64,000 bases of DNA from positions 744,001 to 808,000 of the forward strand of contig NZ_CP059901.1 in assembly GCF_014127285.1 (NCBI RefSeq). The letters are read 5' to 3'. The translations under genes were made by a program, and so were the position numbers. This DNA comes from Mumia sp. ZJ1417 (lineage in GTDB: Bacteria; Actinomycetota; Actinomycetes; Propionibacteriales; Nocardioidaceae). The notes beneath the pieces were generated by a model that was given only the letters and a program-made list of their open reading frames with translations, was not told the origin of the DNA and searched no databases. Of this stretch, positions 1 to 8,198 are shown piece after piece (position 1 is the stretch's first letter; each line of letters starts with the position of its first letter).

Positions 1-1
1 G

Positions 2-208
2 CAGTGCGGGTTCTGTACGCCGGGCATGATCATGCAGTCCATCGATCTCGTGAACGAGCATCCCGACCCCGACGAGGCGACCGTACGAGAGAACCTCGAG
101 GGCAACCTCTGCCGCTGCACCGGCTACCAGAACATCGTCAAGGCCGTGCAGGCCGGCGCACGCGAGATGGCCGGTACGCCCGAGTCGACCGAGGCGGGTG
201 CGGCATGA
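2..208 (+). CDS. coxS: (2Fe-2S)-binding small subunit of a molybdenum hydroxylase/CO dehydrogenase, C-terminal part
   Basis: Only the last 68 codons are in the window; the reading frame is already open at base 2. The piece opens with a Cys-Gly-x-Cys-Thr-Pro-Gly motif and later carries Cys-Arg-Cys-Thr-Gly-Tyr, the two cysteine pairs that bind the second, all-helical [2Fe-2S] cluster in the xanthine dehydrogenase/CoxS family. The protein passes electrons from the molybdenum subunit to the FAD subunit. Its stop overlaps the start of the next gene (ATGA), so translation is probably coupled. The N-terminal plant-ferredoxin-type domain lies upstream of the window. Confidence 0.93.
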   Translation, partial: QCGFCTPGMIMQSIDLVNEHPDPDEATVRENLEGNLCRCTGYQNIVKAVQAGAREMAGTPESTEAGAA

Positions 209-2685
209 CCGTCACCGAGATCGGCTCGCCACGCCGCCGCAAGGAGGACCAGCGCCTCATCACCGGCCGCTCGCGCTTCACCGACAACATCGTGCTCCCG
301 GGCATGCTGCACCTGGCGATGGTGCGCAGCCCGTTCGCCCACGCCCGCATCACCAACCTCGACACCTCCGACGCCGCAGCGGCGCCCGGCGTCGTCGCCG
401 TCCTCTCGGGCGCCGACATCCAGGATCTGTGCGGAACGCTCCCCAACGCCTGGCCCATCACGCCGGACCAGAAGTCCCCGCACCACCCGTCGATCGCCGT
501 CAACCACGTCGCGTTCGCCGGCGAGATCGTCGCCGTCGTCGTGGCCCGGAGCAAGTCCGCGGCCCAGGACGCGGCCGACACGGTCGACGTCGACTACGAG
601 GAGCTCCCGGTCGTGCTCGACCTCGAGGAGGCGGAGAAGGACGAGATCCTCGCGCATCCCGACCTCGGCACCAACAGGTCCGCCCTCTGGATCTTCGACT
701 CGGGCGAGGCAGGCACCGGTGGCAACGTCGAGGAGGCGCTGTCGCAGGCACGCGAGGCCGACGACGAGATCCTCGTCGAACGCACGTACTACCAGCAGCG
801 CCTCATCCCGGCGTTCATGGAACCGCGCTCCACCGTCGTGGATCCGACCGGCGAGCAGACCACGATGTGGTCGTCGACCCAGGTCCCGCACATCCTCCGG
901 CTGATGCTCGCGCTCACGCTCAGCATCCCCGAGTCCAAGGTTCGCGTGATCGCGCCGGACGTCGGCGGCGGCTTCGGCGGCAAGCTCCAGGTCACGCCCG
1001 AAGAGGTCATCACGATGATCGTGGCGCGGCGTACGGGCAAGCCCTGCAAGTACACCGAGACGCGCTCCGAGTCACTGATGGCCGCCCACCACGGCCGGGG
1101 CCAGGTCCAGCGGCTCTCGTTGTCCGCGACGCGCGACGGTCAGGTCACCGGGCTCAAGGTGCAGCTGCTCGTCGACATGGGCGCCTATCTCGGGCTCGTG
1201 ACCTCGGGAGTGCCGATCCTCGGGGCGTTCATGTTCCCGGCCATCTACAAGTTCCCGTCGTACCGGTTCGAGTGCACCAACCTGTTCACCAACAAGGTCT
1301 GGACCGACGCCTACCGCGGCGCCGGCCGACCGGAGGCGACGTTCGCGATCGAGCGCCTCATGGACGACCTGGCCGCCGAGCTCGACATGGACCCGATCGA
1401 GCTGCGCCGCAAGAACTGGATCCCGCACGAGGAGTTCCCGTTCACGAGCGTCTGTGGACTCGAGTACGACAGCGGCAACTACGAGGCGGCGACGGCGAAG
1501 GCGCTCGAGCTGTTCGGGTACGACGAGCTGCGGGCCGAGCAGCAGCGGCGACGCGACGAGGGCGATCCGGTCCAGCTGGGGATCGGCATCTCGACGTTCA
1601 CCGAGATGTGTGGCCTCGCCCCCTCGAGGGTTCTCGGGTCGCTCGACTACGGAGCGGGTGGCTGGGAGTACGCCCAGGTGCGCATGCTCCCGACCGGCAA
1701 CGTCGAGGTCGTCACGGGCACCAGCCCGCACGGCCAGGGCCACGAGACGGCGTGGAGCCAGATCGTCGCCGACCGGCTCGGGGTCGCGTTCGAGAACGTC
1801 GAGGTGCTGCACGGCGACACGGCGATCGCCCAGCGTGGCCTCGACACGTACGGCTCTCGCTCGCTGGCCGTCGGTGGCATGGCGGTCGTCGCGGCGGCGG
1901 ACAAGGTGATCGCGAAGGCGAAGGTCATCGCGGCCCACATGCTCGAGGCGTCCGAGGACGATCTCGAGTTCGCCGAGGGCACGTTCACCGTACGAGGCAC
2001 CGACCAGGGCGTGGCGCTCGGCGACATCGCGCTCGCGGTCTTCGCCGCGCACGACCTGCCCGACGGTGTCGAGGCGAGCCTGGACTCGGACGCGACGTTC
2101 GACCCGGACAACTTCTCCTTCCCGCACGGCACCCATCTCGCGGCGATCGAGGTCGACACCGAGACGGGGCAGGTGACCCTCCGAAAGTACGTCTGCGTCG
2201 ACGACATCGGCAACGTCATCAACCCGCTCATCGTCGAGGGCCAGGTCCACGGTGGGCTCGCGCAGGGCATCGCGCAGGCCCTGTACGAGGAAGCGGTGCA
2301 CGACGAGTCCGGGACCCTCGTGACCGGCTCGTTCGTGGACTACCTCGTGCCGAGCGCGGCGGACCTGCCGTCCTTCGTCACCGACCGTACGGAGACGGCG
2401 TCGACGACCAACGTCCTCGGCGTCAAGGGTGTGGGCGAGGCAGGCACCATCGCCTCGACCCCCGCGATCGTCAACGGCGTGATCGACGCCGTGCGACATC
2501 TCGGAGTCGATGACATCCTCATGCCATGCTCGCCCAGCCGAGTCTGGGCGGCGCTGCAGGGAGCGGAGAAGGGCCGGGGGGCCGACGCCGCCGCACCGAC
2601 GGTGAACAGCCCCGAGGTCGCTGACCGCGACATCGCGTCGACCGGCGCGGTCCAGACGGGTACGGCCCAGGGGGATGAACAGTGA
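205..2685 (+). CDS. coxL: molybdopterin-binding large subunit, CO dehydrogenase form II type
   Basis: An 826-aa molybdenum hydroxylase large subunit. The ATG at 205 overlaps the upstream stop and gives the usual family length (about 780-830 aa). The N-terminus has the family's G-x-x-x-x-R-x-E/D-D start; a glycine-rich GGGFGGK loop lies near residue 255; the active-site loop is AYRGAGR (residues 369-375), which marks form II CoxL, not the AYxCSFR of true form I CO dehydrogenase; the C-terminus has the GVGEAG segment with the catalytic glutamate. The gene order S-L-M is also the form II order. The physiological substrate is uncertain: CO, an aldehyde or an N-heterocycle are all possible for form II enzymes. 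Confidence 0.93.
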   Translation: MTVTEIGSPRRRKEDQRLITGRSRFTDNIVLPGMLHLAMVRSPFAHARITNLDTSDAAAAPGVVAVLSGADIQDLCGTLPNAWPITPDQKSPHHPSIAVNHVAFAGEIVAVVVARSKSAAQDAADTVDVDYEELPVVLDLEEAEKDEILAHPDLGTNRSALWIFDSGEAGTGGNVEEALSQAREADDEILVERTYYQQRLIPAFMEPRSTVVDPTGEQTTMWSSTQVPHILRLMLALTLSIPESKVRVIAPDVGGGFGGKLQVTPEEVITMIVARRTGKPCKYTETRSESLMAAHHGRGQVQRLSLSATRDGQVTGLKVQLLVDMGAYLGLVTSGVPILGAFMFPAIYKFPSYRFECTNLFTNKVWTDAYRGAGRPEATFAIERLMDDLAAELDMDPIELRRKNWIPHEEFPFTSVCGLEYDSGNYEAATAKALELFGYDELRAEQQRRRDEGDPVQLGIGISTFTEMCGLAPSRVLGSLDYGAGGWEYAQVRMLPTGNVEVVTGTSPHGQGHETAWSQIVADRLGVAFENVEVLHGDTAIAQRGLDTYGSRSLAVGGMAVVAAADKVIAKAKVIAAHMLEASEDDLEFAEGTFTVRGTDQGVALGDIALAVFAAHDLPDGVEASLDSDATFDPDNFSFPHGTHLAAIEVDTETGQVTLRKYVCVDDIGNVINPLIVEGQVHGGLAQGIAQALYEEAVHDESGTLVTGSFVDYLVPSAADLPSFVTDRTETASTTNVLGVKGVGEAGTIASTPAIVNGVIDAVRHLGVDDILMPCSPSRVWAALQGAEKGRGADAAAPTVNSPEVADRDIASTGAVQTGTAQGDEQ

Positions 2686-3536
2686 TTCCGACATCTTTCG
2701 AGTACGAGTCGCCGGACACGGTCGAGGACGCGGTGCGTCTGCTCGCCGAGGGTGGCGACGACGTGAAGGTCCTCGCCGGCGGACAGAGTCTGATCCCGGT
2801 GCTCAAGATGAGGCTCGCCGGGCCGGAGCTGATCGTCGACCTGGGCCGCATCGACGGTCTGCGGGGCATCCGCGAGGACGGCGACGACCTCGTGATCGGC
2901 GCGATGACGCCGCACCACGAGGTCGCGGCGAGCGTGCTCGTCCGTGAGCACGCGGCGCTGCTGGCCGAGGCGACGTCGACGGTGGCCGACCCGCAGGTAC
3001 GTCACCGCGGCACGCTCGGCGGCGCGCTCGTGCACGCCGATCCCGCAGGCGACCTGCCGGCGCCCGCGCTGGCGCTCGAGGCCTCGTTCGAGATCGCCGG
3101 TCCGGGTGGCGCCCGCACGGTGCCGGCGTCCGAGTTCTTCGTCGACCTCTTCACCACCGCCGTCGGCGAGGACGAGATCCTCACGGCCGTCCGCATCCCC
3201 AAGCGCACCGGGTGGGGCGCGGCGTACGAGAAGTTCGTCCGCGTCTCCCAGCAGTGGTCGATCGTCGCGGTCGCGGCGACCGTACGGCTCGAAGGCGGCA
3301 CGATCGCCGAGGCAAGGCTCGGGCTCACCAACATGGGCTCGACGCCCGTACGCCCGAAGGCGGTCGAGCAGGCCCTCATCGGAGTCTCGCCCGTCGCCGA
3401 GGCGGTCGAGGCCGCCGTGTCCGGGGTCGCCGACGGCACCACGCCACCCGACGACCTGAACGGTTCGCCCGACTACCGACGCCACCTCGCGCGCGTCCTG
3501 ACTCGGCGGGCCGTGGTCCGGGCGGCGGGTGCCTGA
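2682..3536 (+). CDS. coxM: FAD-binding middle subunit of the molybdenum hydroxylase
   Basis: A 284-aa CoxM/FAD-binding subunit that accepts electrons from the iron-sulfur subunit. It starts with GTG inside the stop of coxL (GTGA overlap). FAD-binding signatures are AGGQSLIPVLKMR near residues 32-44, and RHRGTLGG with the following HADPAGD near residues 107-123; the C-terminal CO_deh_flav_C domain begins around residue 180 (RLGLTNMGSTP). Its length is normal for the family. Tight overlaps on both sides place it in a four-gene operon. Confidence 0.94.
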   Translation: MIPTSFEYESPDTVEDAVRLLAEGGDDVKVLAGGQSLIPVLKMRLAGPELIVDLGRIDGLRGIREDGDDLVIGAMTPHHEVAASVLVREHAALLAEATSTVADPQVRHRGTLGGALVHADPAGDLPAPALALEASFEIAGPGGARTVPASEFFVDLFTTAVGEDEILTAVRIPKRTGWGAAYEKFVRVSQQWSIVAVAATVRLEGGTIAEARLGLTNMGSTPVRPKAVEQALIGVSPVAEAVEAAVSGVADGTTPPDDLNGSPDYRRHLARVLTRRAVVRAAGA

Positions 3537-4264
3537 TGGATCTCTCGCACACCTTCACCGTCCCTGCACCGATCGAGACGACCTGGGCCGCGTTCAACGA
3601 CCTGGAGTCCATTGCGCCGTGTATGCCGGGGGCGACGGTGGAGGTGGTCGACGAGAACGACTTCACCGGCACGATCAAGATCAAGCTCGGGCCGATCTCG
3701 CTGGTGTACGGAGGGTCGGGGACGTACGTCGAGCGTGACGAGGCCGAGCGTCGGGTCGTCATCGATGCAAAGGGCAAGGACAAGCGCGGCCAGGGCACAG
3801 CGGGGGCGAAGGTGACCACGCGGCTCTTCCCTGACGGCGAGGGGACCCGTGTGGAGGTGGTGACCGACCTCGCGATCACTGGGAAGCCCGCACAGTTCGG
3901 ACGGGGGGTGATCCAGGACGTGAGCGACAAGCTGTTGTCGCAGTTCGTCGGGTGCATCAGCGATCGGTTGTCGGCGCCTCCGCCGGGCGTCGAGGAGGAG
4001 GTCGTCGTGCCCGAGGCGCCGCCAGAGCGCGGGCGGCACGCCGCGGAAGCACCTGAGCCGCCTCTCGCTGAGCCGGTGCCGGTGCCGACTCCCGCTCCGG
4101 GCCTGGTCGGGGGTTCGGCCGCAGGCCCGGCGGGTGACTCCGCCGAGCTCGACCTCGGAGCCACGGTGCTCCCAGTGCTGCTCAAGCGGTATGGGGCGCG
4201 GCTCGCGGTCGGCGCGGTCGCCGGGTTCGTGGTCTGGCGGCTCGTGCGGCGGCGCAGGGGCTGA
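3536..4264 (+). CDS. coxG: CoxG-like SRPBCC protein with a C-terminal membrane anchor
   Basis: A 242-aa protein whose first about 145 residues form the CoxG/SRPBCC fold (start DLSHTFTVPAPIETTWAAF, then an APCMPG motif near residue 30). A Pro/Glu-rich linker follows and then one transmembrane helix (about residues 218-235) ending in an Arg-rich tail, so the protein is probably held at the inner face of the membrane. CoxG of Afipia carboxidovorans anchors CO dehydrogenase, and actinobacterial CoxG carries quinone to the enzyme; the same job here is inferred. The ATG lies inside the coxM stop (TGATG). Confidence 0.88.
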   Translation: MDLSHTFTVPAPIETTWAAFNDLESIAPCMPGATVEVVDENDFTGTIKIKLGPISLVYGGSGTYVERDEAERRVVIDAKGKDKRGQGTAGAKVTTRLFPDGEGTRVEVVTDLAITGKPAQFGRGVIQDVSDKLLSQFVGCISDRLSAPPPGVEEEVVVPEAPPERGRHAAEAPEPPLAEPVPVPTPAPGLVGGSAAGPAGDSAELDLGATVLPVLLKRYGARLAVGAVAGFVVWRLVRRRRG

Positions 4265-4657
4265 CGCGAGTCCGGTCCGGAGCACATGCTCCGGACCATG
4301 CGGGATCTCGCGCGAGAATCGCGGTGCCAGTTACCTGGATCCTTGAGCGCAGATCGCTGCGTACCCATCCTGGCTAGAGATCGCGCACGTGTGGCCGGGG
4401 ACGACGATCACTCCGACGTCGACGCCCAGGACCTGGACGCCGTCGAAGCGGCGTGGGGGACCCGTCTGCCCTCGGCGAGAACGGCGTCGTCGTCGGTGTT
4501 CCACGCGACCACGATCCCTTCGAGTGCCCGTCGCACTCACGACACCGGCAACAGCGAATCGTGACCAGCAGCCGGGACCGACGCCAGCCCGTTCGAAACG
4601 GTCATTCCCGCTTCTTCTTCCAACAGGGAGGTGAGTGGCTTCCGACCGCGTGACATC

Positions 4658-4675
4658 TGACGCGACATTGCGTCA
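4658..4675. promoter_or_regulatory. inverted repeat TGACGC-N6-GCGTCA, candidate operator
   Basis: Perfect 6-base arms with a 6-base spacer. A third TGACGC half-site follows at 4694-4699. The sites lie 40-80 bases upstream of the proposed -35 box of the HelD-family gene, a place for an activator or repressor. The binding protein is unknown. Confidence 0.5.
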
Positions 4676-4738
4676 CCCAATCGCCTTTCTGTGTGACGCA
4701 GGTTCTCGGAAGGCCAAAATTATCCCGGAAAGTCAAAG

Positions 4739-4767
4739 TTGTTCTTGCCGAACCTGCGCCCCATAGT
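4739..4767 (+). promoter_or_regulatory. sigma70-like promoter of the HelD-family gene
   Basis: TTGTTC (4739-4744), a 17-base spacer, then CATAGT (4762-4767). A GGGAG Shine-Dalgarno lies 6 bases ahead of the ATG at 4790. Inferred from box spacing only. Confidence 0.5.
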
Positions 4768-4789
4768 AGACGCCGGATGAGGGAGAACG

Positions 4790-6943
4790 ATGCACATGGA
4801 TATGGGTGCGAGCAAGGCGAAACAGATCGAAGAAGAACAGCGGTCTCTTGATGCGATGTACGCGCGTCTTGACGCTGACCTGAGCGGGAGCCTATCCGCA
4901 CATGCGCGGGCGATGGCCGCGCGCGTTGAAGGGCCGGAAGAGCTCTACGAAAGGGATCTTGAGGCCTCGCGGCTGTCCGACAAGATTCGCCAGCTCCGTT
5001 CGGCAGAACGGTCCTTGTGCTTCGGACGCATCGACAATGCCGAGCAGAGCGAATCGTTGCATGTCGGCCGGATCGGGTTGCGCACGGACGCGGGAGAACC
5101 GGTGCTCGTGGACTGGCGGGCGGAGGCCGCACGGCCGTTCTACTCGGCCACGATGGCCTCGCCACTGGGTCTTCGCCGGCGTCGACATCTGCGCTCGGAT
5201 GGCCGCACGGTCGTCGACGTCAGTGACGAGATCCTTAACGGAACCACACCGACCGCCGAGGACGTCGTCGGCGATGGCCCTCTCGTCTCTGCGCTGAGCG
5301 GTACACGAACGGGGCGGATGCGAGAGGCCGCGGCGACTCTCCAGACCGAGCAGGACGAGATCGTCAGGTCACCGCATCGCGGAATCATGGTGGTCGATGG
5401 CGGCCCAGGAACCGGCAAGACGATTGTCGCCCTGCACCGAGCGGCATACGTGCTCTATGCGTTCTCCCAGATCGCTGATCGTGGGGTCCTCGTGTTCGGC
5501 CCGAACAGACGGTTCCTCACCTACATTTCCGAAGTGCTCCCCTCGCTCGGGGAGAACGATGTGCAGCTGGCGACGCTGCCCGACCTGATCGGCGCGGAAG
5601 CGACGAAAACCGAACCAGACGAAGTCGCGCGCCTCAAAGGCCGTGCGGAGTTCGCTGACGGGCTCGCACGCTGGGTGCAGGCACGTCAGCCTCACGGCGT
5701 ACCGCTCGAATTTCAGACCGCGCACGGCACGGTTGTCCTTGATTCCGACCGGGTCGACGCCGCGCGGCGCAGCGCCCTCCAGGGCGGCATCGGACACAAC
5801 CGTGCCCGGGAACTGTTCACCGAACACGTCGTCGCTGAGCTGGTGAACGAACTGGAGCAGCAGACCGCGAAGGAACTCACGGACTTCGAAGCCGAGATCA
5901 AGGAGTTCCTCGGCATCGACCTCGATCGCATGTTCGCGGGGAATCCACGGCGCGTCAGCTCCGACGATGCTGACGTGTCCGCGGACGGTCTGGACATCGA
6001 TTGGGATCAGCTCCGTGAAGAGTTTCTCGACGATCCCGGAATCGACCGGATTGTTGCCACAGTCTGGCCCCGGCTTCGATCCGAGGACGTCGTCCGAGGT
6101 CTCCTCGGGGACCACGCCGCACTCGCCCATGCGCTTCCCGATGTGCCGGAGGAGGATCTCGCGCAACTGGTCGGCCTCGCCCAGACGGGGTGGAGTAGCG
6201 CCGATCTTGCACTGCTCGATGAAGCACGCACATTCATCGATGGCCTCCCCGAGACCATGTACGGGCACGTCGTCGTCGACGAGGCCCAGCAGCTCTCCGA
6301 AATGCAATGGCGGGGGCTGATGCGCCGCTGCCCGCAACGCTCAATGACCATCGTGGGAGACCTCGCCCAGGCCGGTCCCACCACGACCATCCGCACGTGG
6401 AGTGAGGCATTGGAACCATTCGTCGACGAGAGGTTCGCCCACCACACGCTCACAGTCAACTACCGCACCACCGCGGAGATCCTGCAGGCGACAGCGGGCC
6501 TACTCGCCCGCATCGCCCCCGAACAGCGGCTCTCTCGCTCGATCCGACACGGCGAACCACCGACCGCCCTCACAGTCGCTGGAGAAGACGTTGTCTCCGT
6601 TCTCAACGAGCTCATCACACGCATCCGGCAGACGCATCCGGGAGAACTGATCGGCGTCATCGCCACCGCACACCGCTCCGCCACACTGGACGCTGAGGTC
6701 AGCGAGACCGACGCCACGATCATCGCCGCGCCCGACACGCGCGGGCTGGAGTTCGACACCGTGATCATCATCGACCCGGTCGGCATCCGATCGGCCAACG
6801 AGGCAGGTCTCCGCGACCTCTACGTCGCGCAAACGCGAGCAACTAAACGCCTCCTCACCCTTGAGGTCACGACCCCATCGAGACCGTCACTTGGACCAGG
6901 TCAGGTCGATTGGAACGCATGCGTGAGTGCCCGACCTGATTGA
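4790..6943 (+). CDS. HelD/HelR-family ATPase that strips RNA polymerase from DNA
   Basis: A 717-aa superfamily-1 helicase-like protein of the HelD type. Residues 1-60 form a charged coiled coil (SKAKQIEEEQRSLDAMYARL); the Walker A is GGPGTGKT at 204-211; the Walker B-like segment HVVVDEAQQLSEMQW lies near 490-505; the C-terminal UvrD-like domain contains NYRTTAEI, DTRGLEFDTV and the final YVAQTRATKRL. HelD proteins open and recycle stalled RNA polymerase, and the HelR subgroup of Streptomyces and Mycobacterium also dislodges rifamycins. Which subgroup this belongs to cannot be settled by eye. Codon use is less GC-biased than the flanking genes and the CGTACG word common elsewhere is scarce, which suggests horizontal acquisition. 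Monocistronic. Confidence 0.88.
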   Translation: MHMDMGASKAKQIEEEQRSLDAMYARLDADLSGSLSAHARAMAARVEGPEELYERDLEASRLSDKIRQLRSAERSLCFGRIDNAEQSESLHVGRIGLRTDAGEPVLVDWRAEAARPFYSATMASPLGLRRRRHLRSDGRTVVDVSDEILNGTTPTAEDVVGDGPLVSALSGTRTGRMREAAATLQTEQDEIVRSPHRGIMVVDGGPGTGKTIVALHRAAYVLYAFSQIADRGVLVFGPNRRFLTYISEVLPSLGENDVQLATLPDLIGAEATKTEPDEVARLKGRAEFADGLARWVQARQPHGVPLEFQTAHGTVVLDSDRVDAARRSALQGGIGHNRARELFTEHVVAELVNELEQQTAKELTDFEAEIKEFLGIDLDRMFAGNPRRVSSDDADVSADGLDIDWDQLREEFLDDPGIDRIVATVWPRLRSEDVVRGLLGDHAALAHALPDVPEEDLAQLVGLAQTGWSSADLALLDEARTFIDGLPETMYGHVVVDEAQQLSEMQWRGLMRRCPQRSMTIVGDLAQAGPTTTIRTWSEALEPFVDERFAHHTLTVNYRTTAEILQATAGLLARIAPEQRLSRSIRHGEPPTALTVAGEDVVSVLNELITRIRQTHPGELIGVIATAHRSATLDAEVSETDATIIAAPDTRGLEFDTVIIIDPVGIRSANEAGLRDLYVAQTRATKRLLTLEVTTPSRPSLGPGQVDWNACVSARPD

Positions 6944-7053
6944 TCTCGTTGGTTGAGACTGGCTCGACCGACCCCGTACGGGAAGCCTGCACGTTGCGTC
7001 CATTCCTGGGGCGGCTGGAATCGGGGAAGGTCACTCCCACGTCGTCAAAGACC

Positions 7054-7080
7054 ATCCGCGCCCTACGGGCGCGTGGGATG
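7054..7080. terminator. hairpin between convergent genes
   Basis: A 7-base stem CGCGCCC/GGGCGCG (7057-7073) closed by the triplet TAC, extended by outer CATCC/GGATG. It overlaps the stop of the leftward gene at 7063. No T-tract follows on either strand, so it may act as a bidirectional, U-less terminator. Confidence 0.45.
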
Positions 7081-7419
7081 CACCCGAAGCGCGCCGAGGG
7101 GTGCGACGTCGATGCCCGACTCGGTGCACACCCAGCGTGGCGCGTCGCCGAGCTCGGGCTCGACGCCGAGGGTGTGCTCGGCGGTCTCCTCGCACGACGT
7201 GCAGCGCGGCCACCGGCTGCCGGCGTCGAGCAGGGCGTCCTGGACGTCCTGAGCGACGAGCCCGACGAGGAACGGCGCGCCGTCCGGCCACTGCGCGACC
7301 CACCAGCCGCGCTGGCTCAGCGCGTCCTCGAGAACGGAGACCGCGGTCGCGTCGGCCATGCGGCAAGCGGCCAGGTCATGCAGGACGCGGGCGCGCGCCT
7401 CGAGGAGGTACTCCGTCAC
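7063..7419 (-). CDS. hypothetical protein with a CxxC zinc-type motif
   Basis: A 118-aa protein with no family that I recognise. It has a helical N-terminal half, a WWVAQWPDG segment, and CTSC followed by a later single Cys (VCTESG) that could make a small metal site. I chose the GTG at 7419 instead of an upstream TTG at 7446, because a TACTCT -10 box ends 7 bases before that GTG, as in other leaderless starts here. Third-position GC is high, supporting real coding. Confidence 0.6.
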   Translation of the reverse strand: MTEYLLEARARVLHDLAACRMADATAVSVLEDALSQRGWWVAQWPDGAPFLVGLVAQDVQDALLDAGSRWPRCTSCEETAEHTLGVEPELGDAPRWVCTESGIDVAPLGALRVHPTRP

Positions 7420-7462
7420 GGCGTCCAGAGTAAGTGTCGAGGGCAAGCCGCGCGGCCCGACG

Positions 7463-8035
7463 TCACACGGGCACCGGTCGTCCGAGCGCGGTCAGCTCGC
7501 GGGTGATGTTGGCGCGGGCGCTGGACTCCCACAGTCGGTAGCCGGGCTCGGTGACGAAGATCCGCGGACGGTTCTGGTAGCGCGACATCACCATGGCGCG
7601 CAGCTGGCGGTAGTCCGCGGCCGGGAGGTAGTCGTTCTCCGTACGGATCGCCGCGGCGTACCGGTCGTATCGCGCCTCGTCCTGCCCGAGGATGCTGAGG
7701 TCGGCGTCGCAGACTGCGGCCGCCTCGATGTCGTCGGGTGCGGCGAGGTGGTCGCGCGTGGCGAGGACGATCTCGGCGACCCGGTCGCCGTAGCCCGGGC
7801 CGAGCCACCGTTGAGCGAGGAGCGCCGAGCGCTCGACGCTGTCGGCGCGGTGCACGTCGTAGACGGCGTCGTGGAACCACGCCGCGGCGCGGGCGAGCTC
7901 GACGTCGAACGCAAGGCCCTCAACGGTGAGCGTGTCGAGCGCACCGATCACCTCGGACAGGTGATCGATGTCGTGATGTTCGCGGTGTGGCTCTGACCAG
8001 CGCTTCGCCAGCTCGAGCCGGATGCGGGGGTGCAC
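7463..8035 (-). CDS. HD-superfamily metal-dependent phosphohydrolase (COG4339-like)
   Basis: A 190-aa HD-fold protein. Metal-ligand candidates are REHHDIDHLSEV (about residues 17-28), WFHDAVYD (the HD pair, near residue 52) and RDHLA further on, the usual pattern of predicted HD phosphohydrolases in actinobacteria. The substrate is not known; nucleotides are the usual guess. The open frame extends upstream to 8311, but that part overlaps pflB. The GTG at 8035 follows a TAGGCT box by 7 bases and places the conserved domain at the N-terminus, so it is preferred. Confidence 0.78.
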   Translation of the reverse strand: MHPRIRLELAKRWSEPHREHHDIDHLSEVIGALDTLTVEGLAFDVELARAAAWFHDAVYDVHRADSVERSALLAQRWLGPGYGDRVAEIVLATRDHLAAPDDIEAAAVCDADLSILGQDEARYDRYAAAIRTENDYLPAADYRQLRAMVMSRYQNRPRIFVTEPGYRLWESSARANITRELTALGRPVPV

Positions 8036-8198
8036 TCTGTCCAGCCTACGGGGGGTCGGAAGCAGGCGCAGGGGAGACGTGTGTCGGTTGTTGACATGGG
8101 CGCAGTGTGGCCAAGACGACACCCTTTGATGGCCCAAACAACAAAAATGAGGCGTTGACTGGAGGCGAAGGCATCGTCTCCATCGAGGGGTAGGGAAC

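Larger units (their letters stand above)
4265..4789. other. 525-base gap with no convincing gene; lower-GC leader of the helD-like gene
   Basis: No open frame here shows consistent third-position GC or a recognisable domain. Base composition drops towards the right end (runs such as CCAAAATTATCCCGGAAAG), unlike the operon to the left. The right part holds an inverted repeat and a promoter for the following gene (separate entries). The left 300 bases may be the eroded edge of an inserted segment; nothing in them could be identified. Confidence 0.6.

Noticed and set aside
4331-4540. A short minus-strand frame with a hydrophobic VQVLGVDVGVIVVPGHT stretch
   Set aside because: Starts within low-complexity Arg runs and has no start signal. 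It might be an old fragment but cannot be supported.
4700-4789. A rifamycin-associated element before the HelD-family gene
   Set aside because: I could not find the expected inverted repeat; only TGACGC half-sites are present.
8060-8160. An FNR/CRP- or Rex-like site upstream of pflB
   Set aside because: GTGT-N10-ACAC and TTGACA words exist but the spacing fits none of the known consensus sites.
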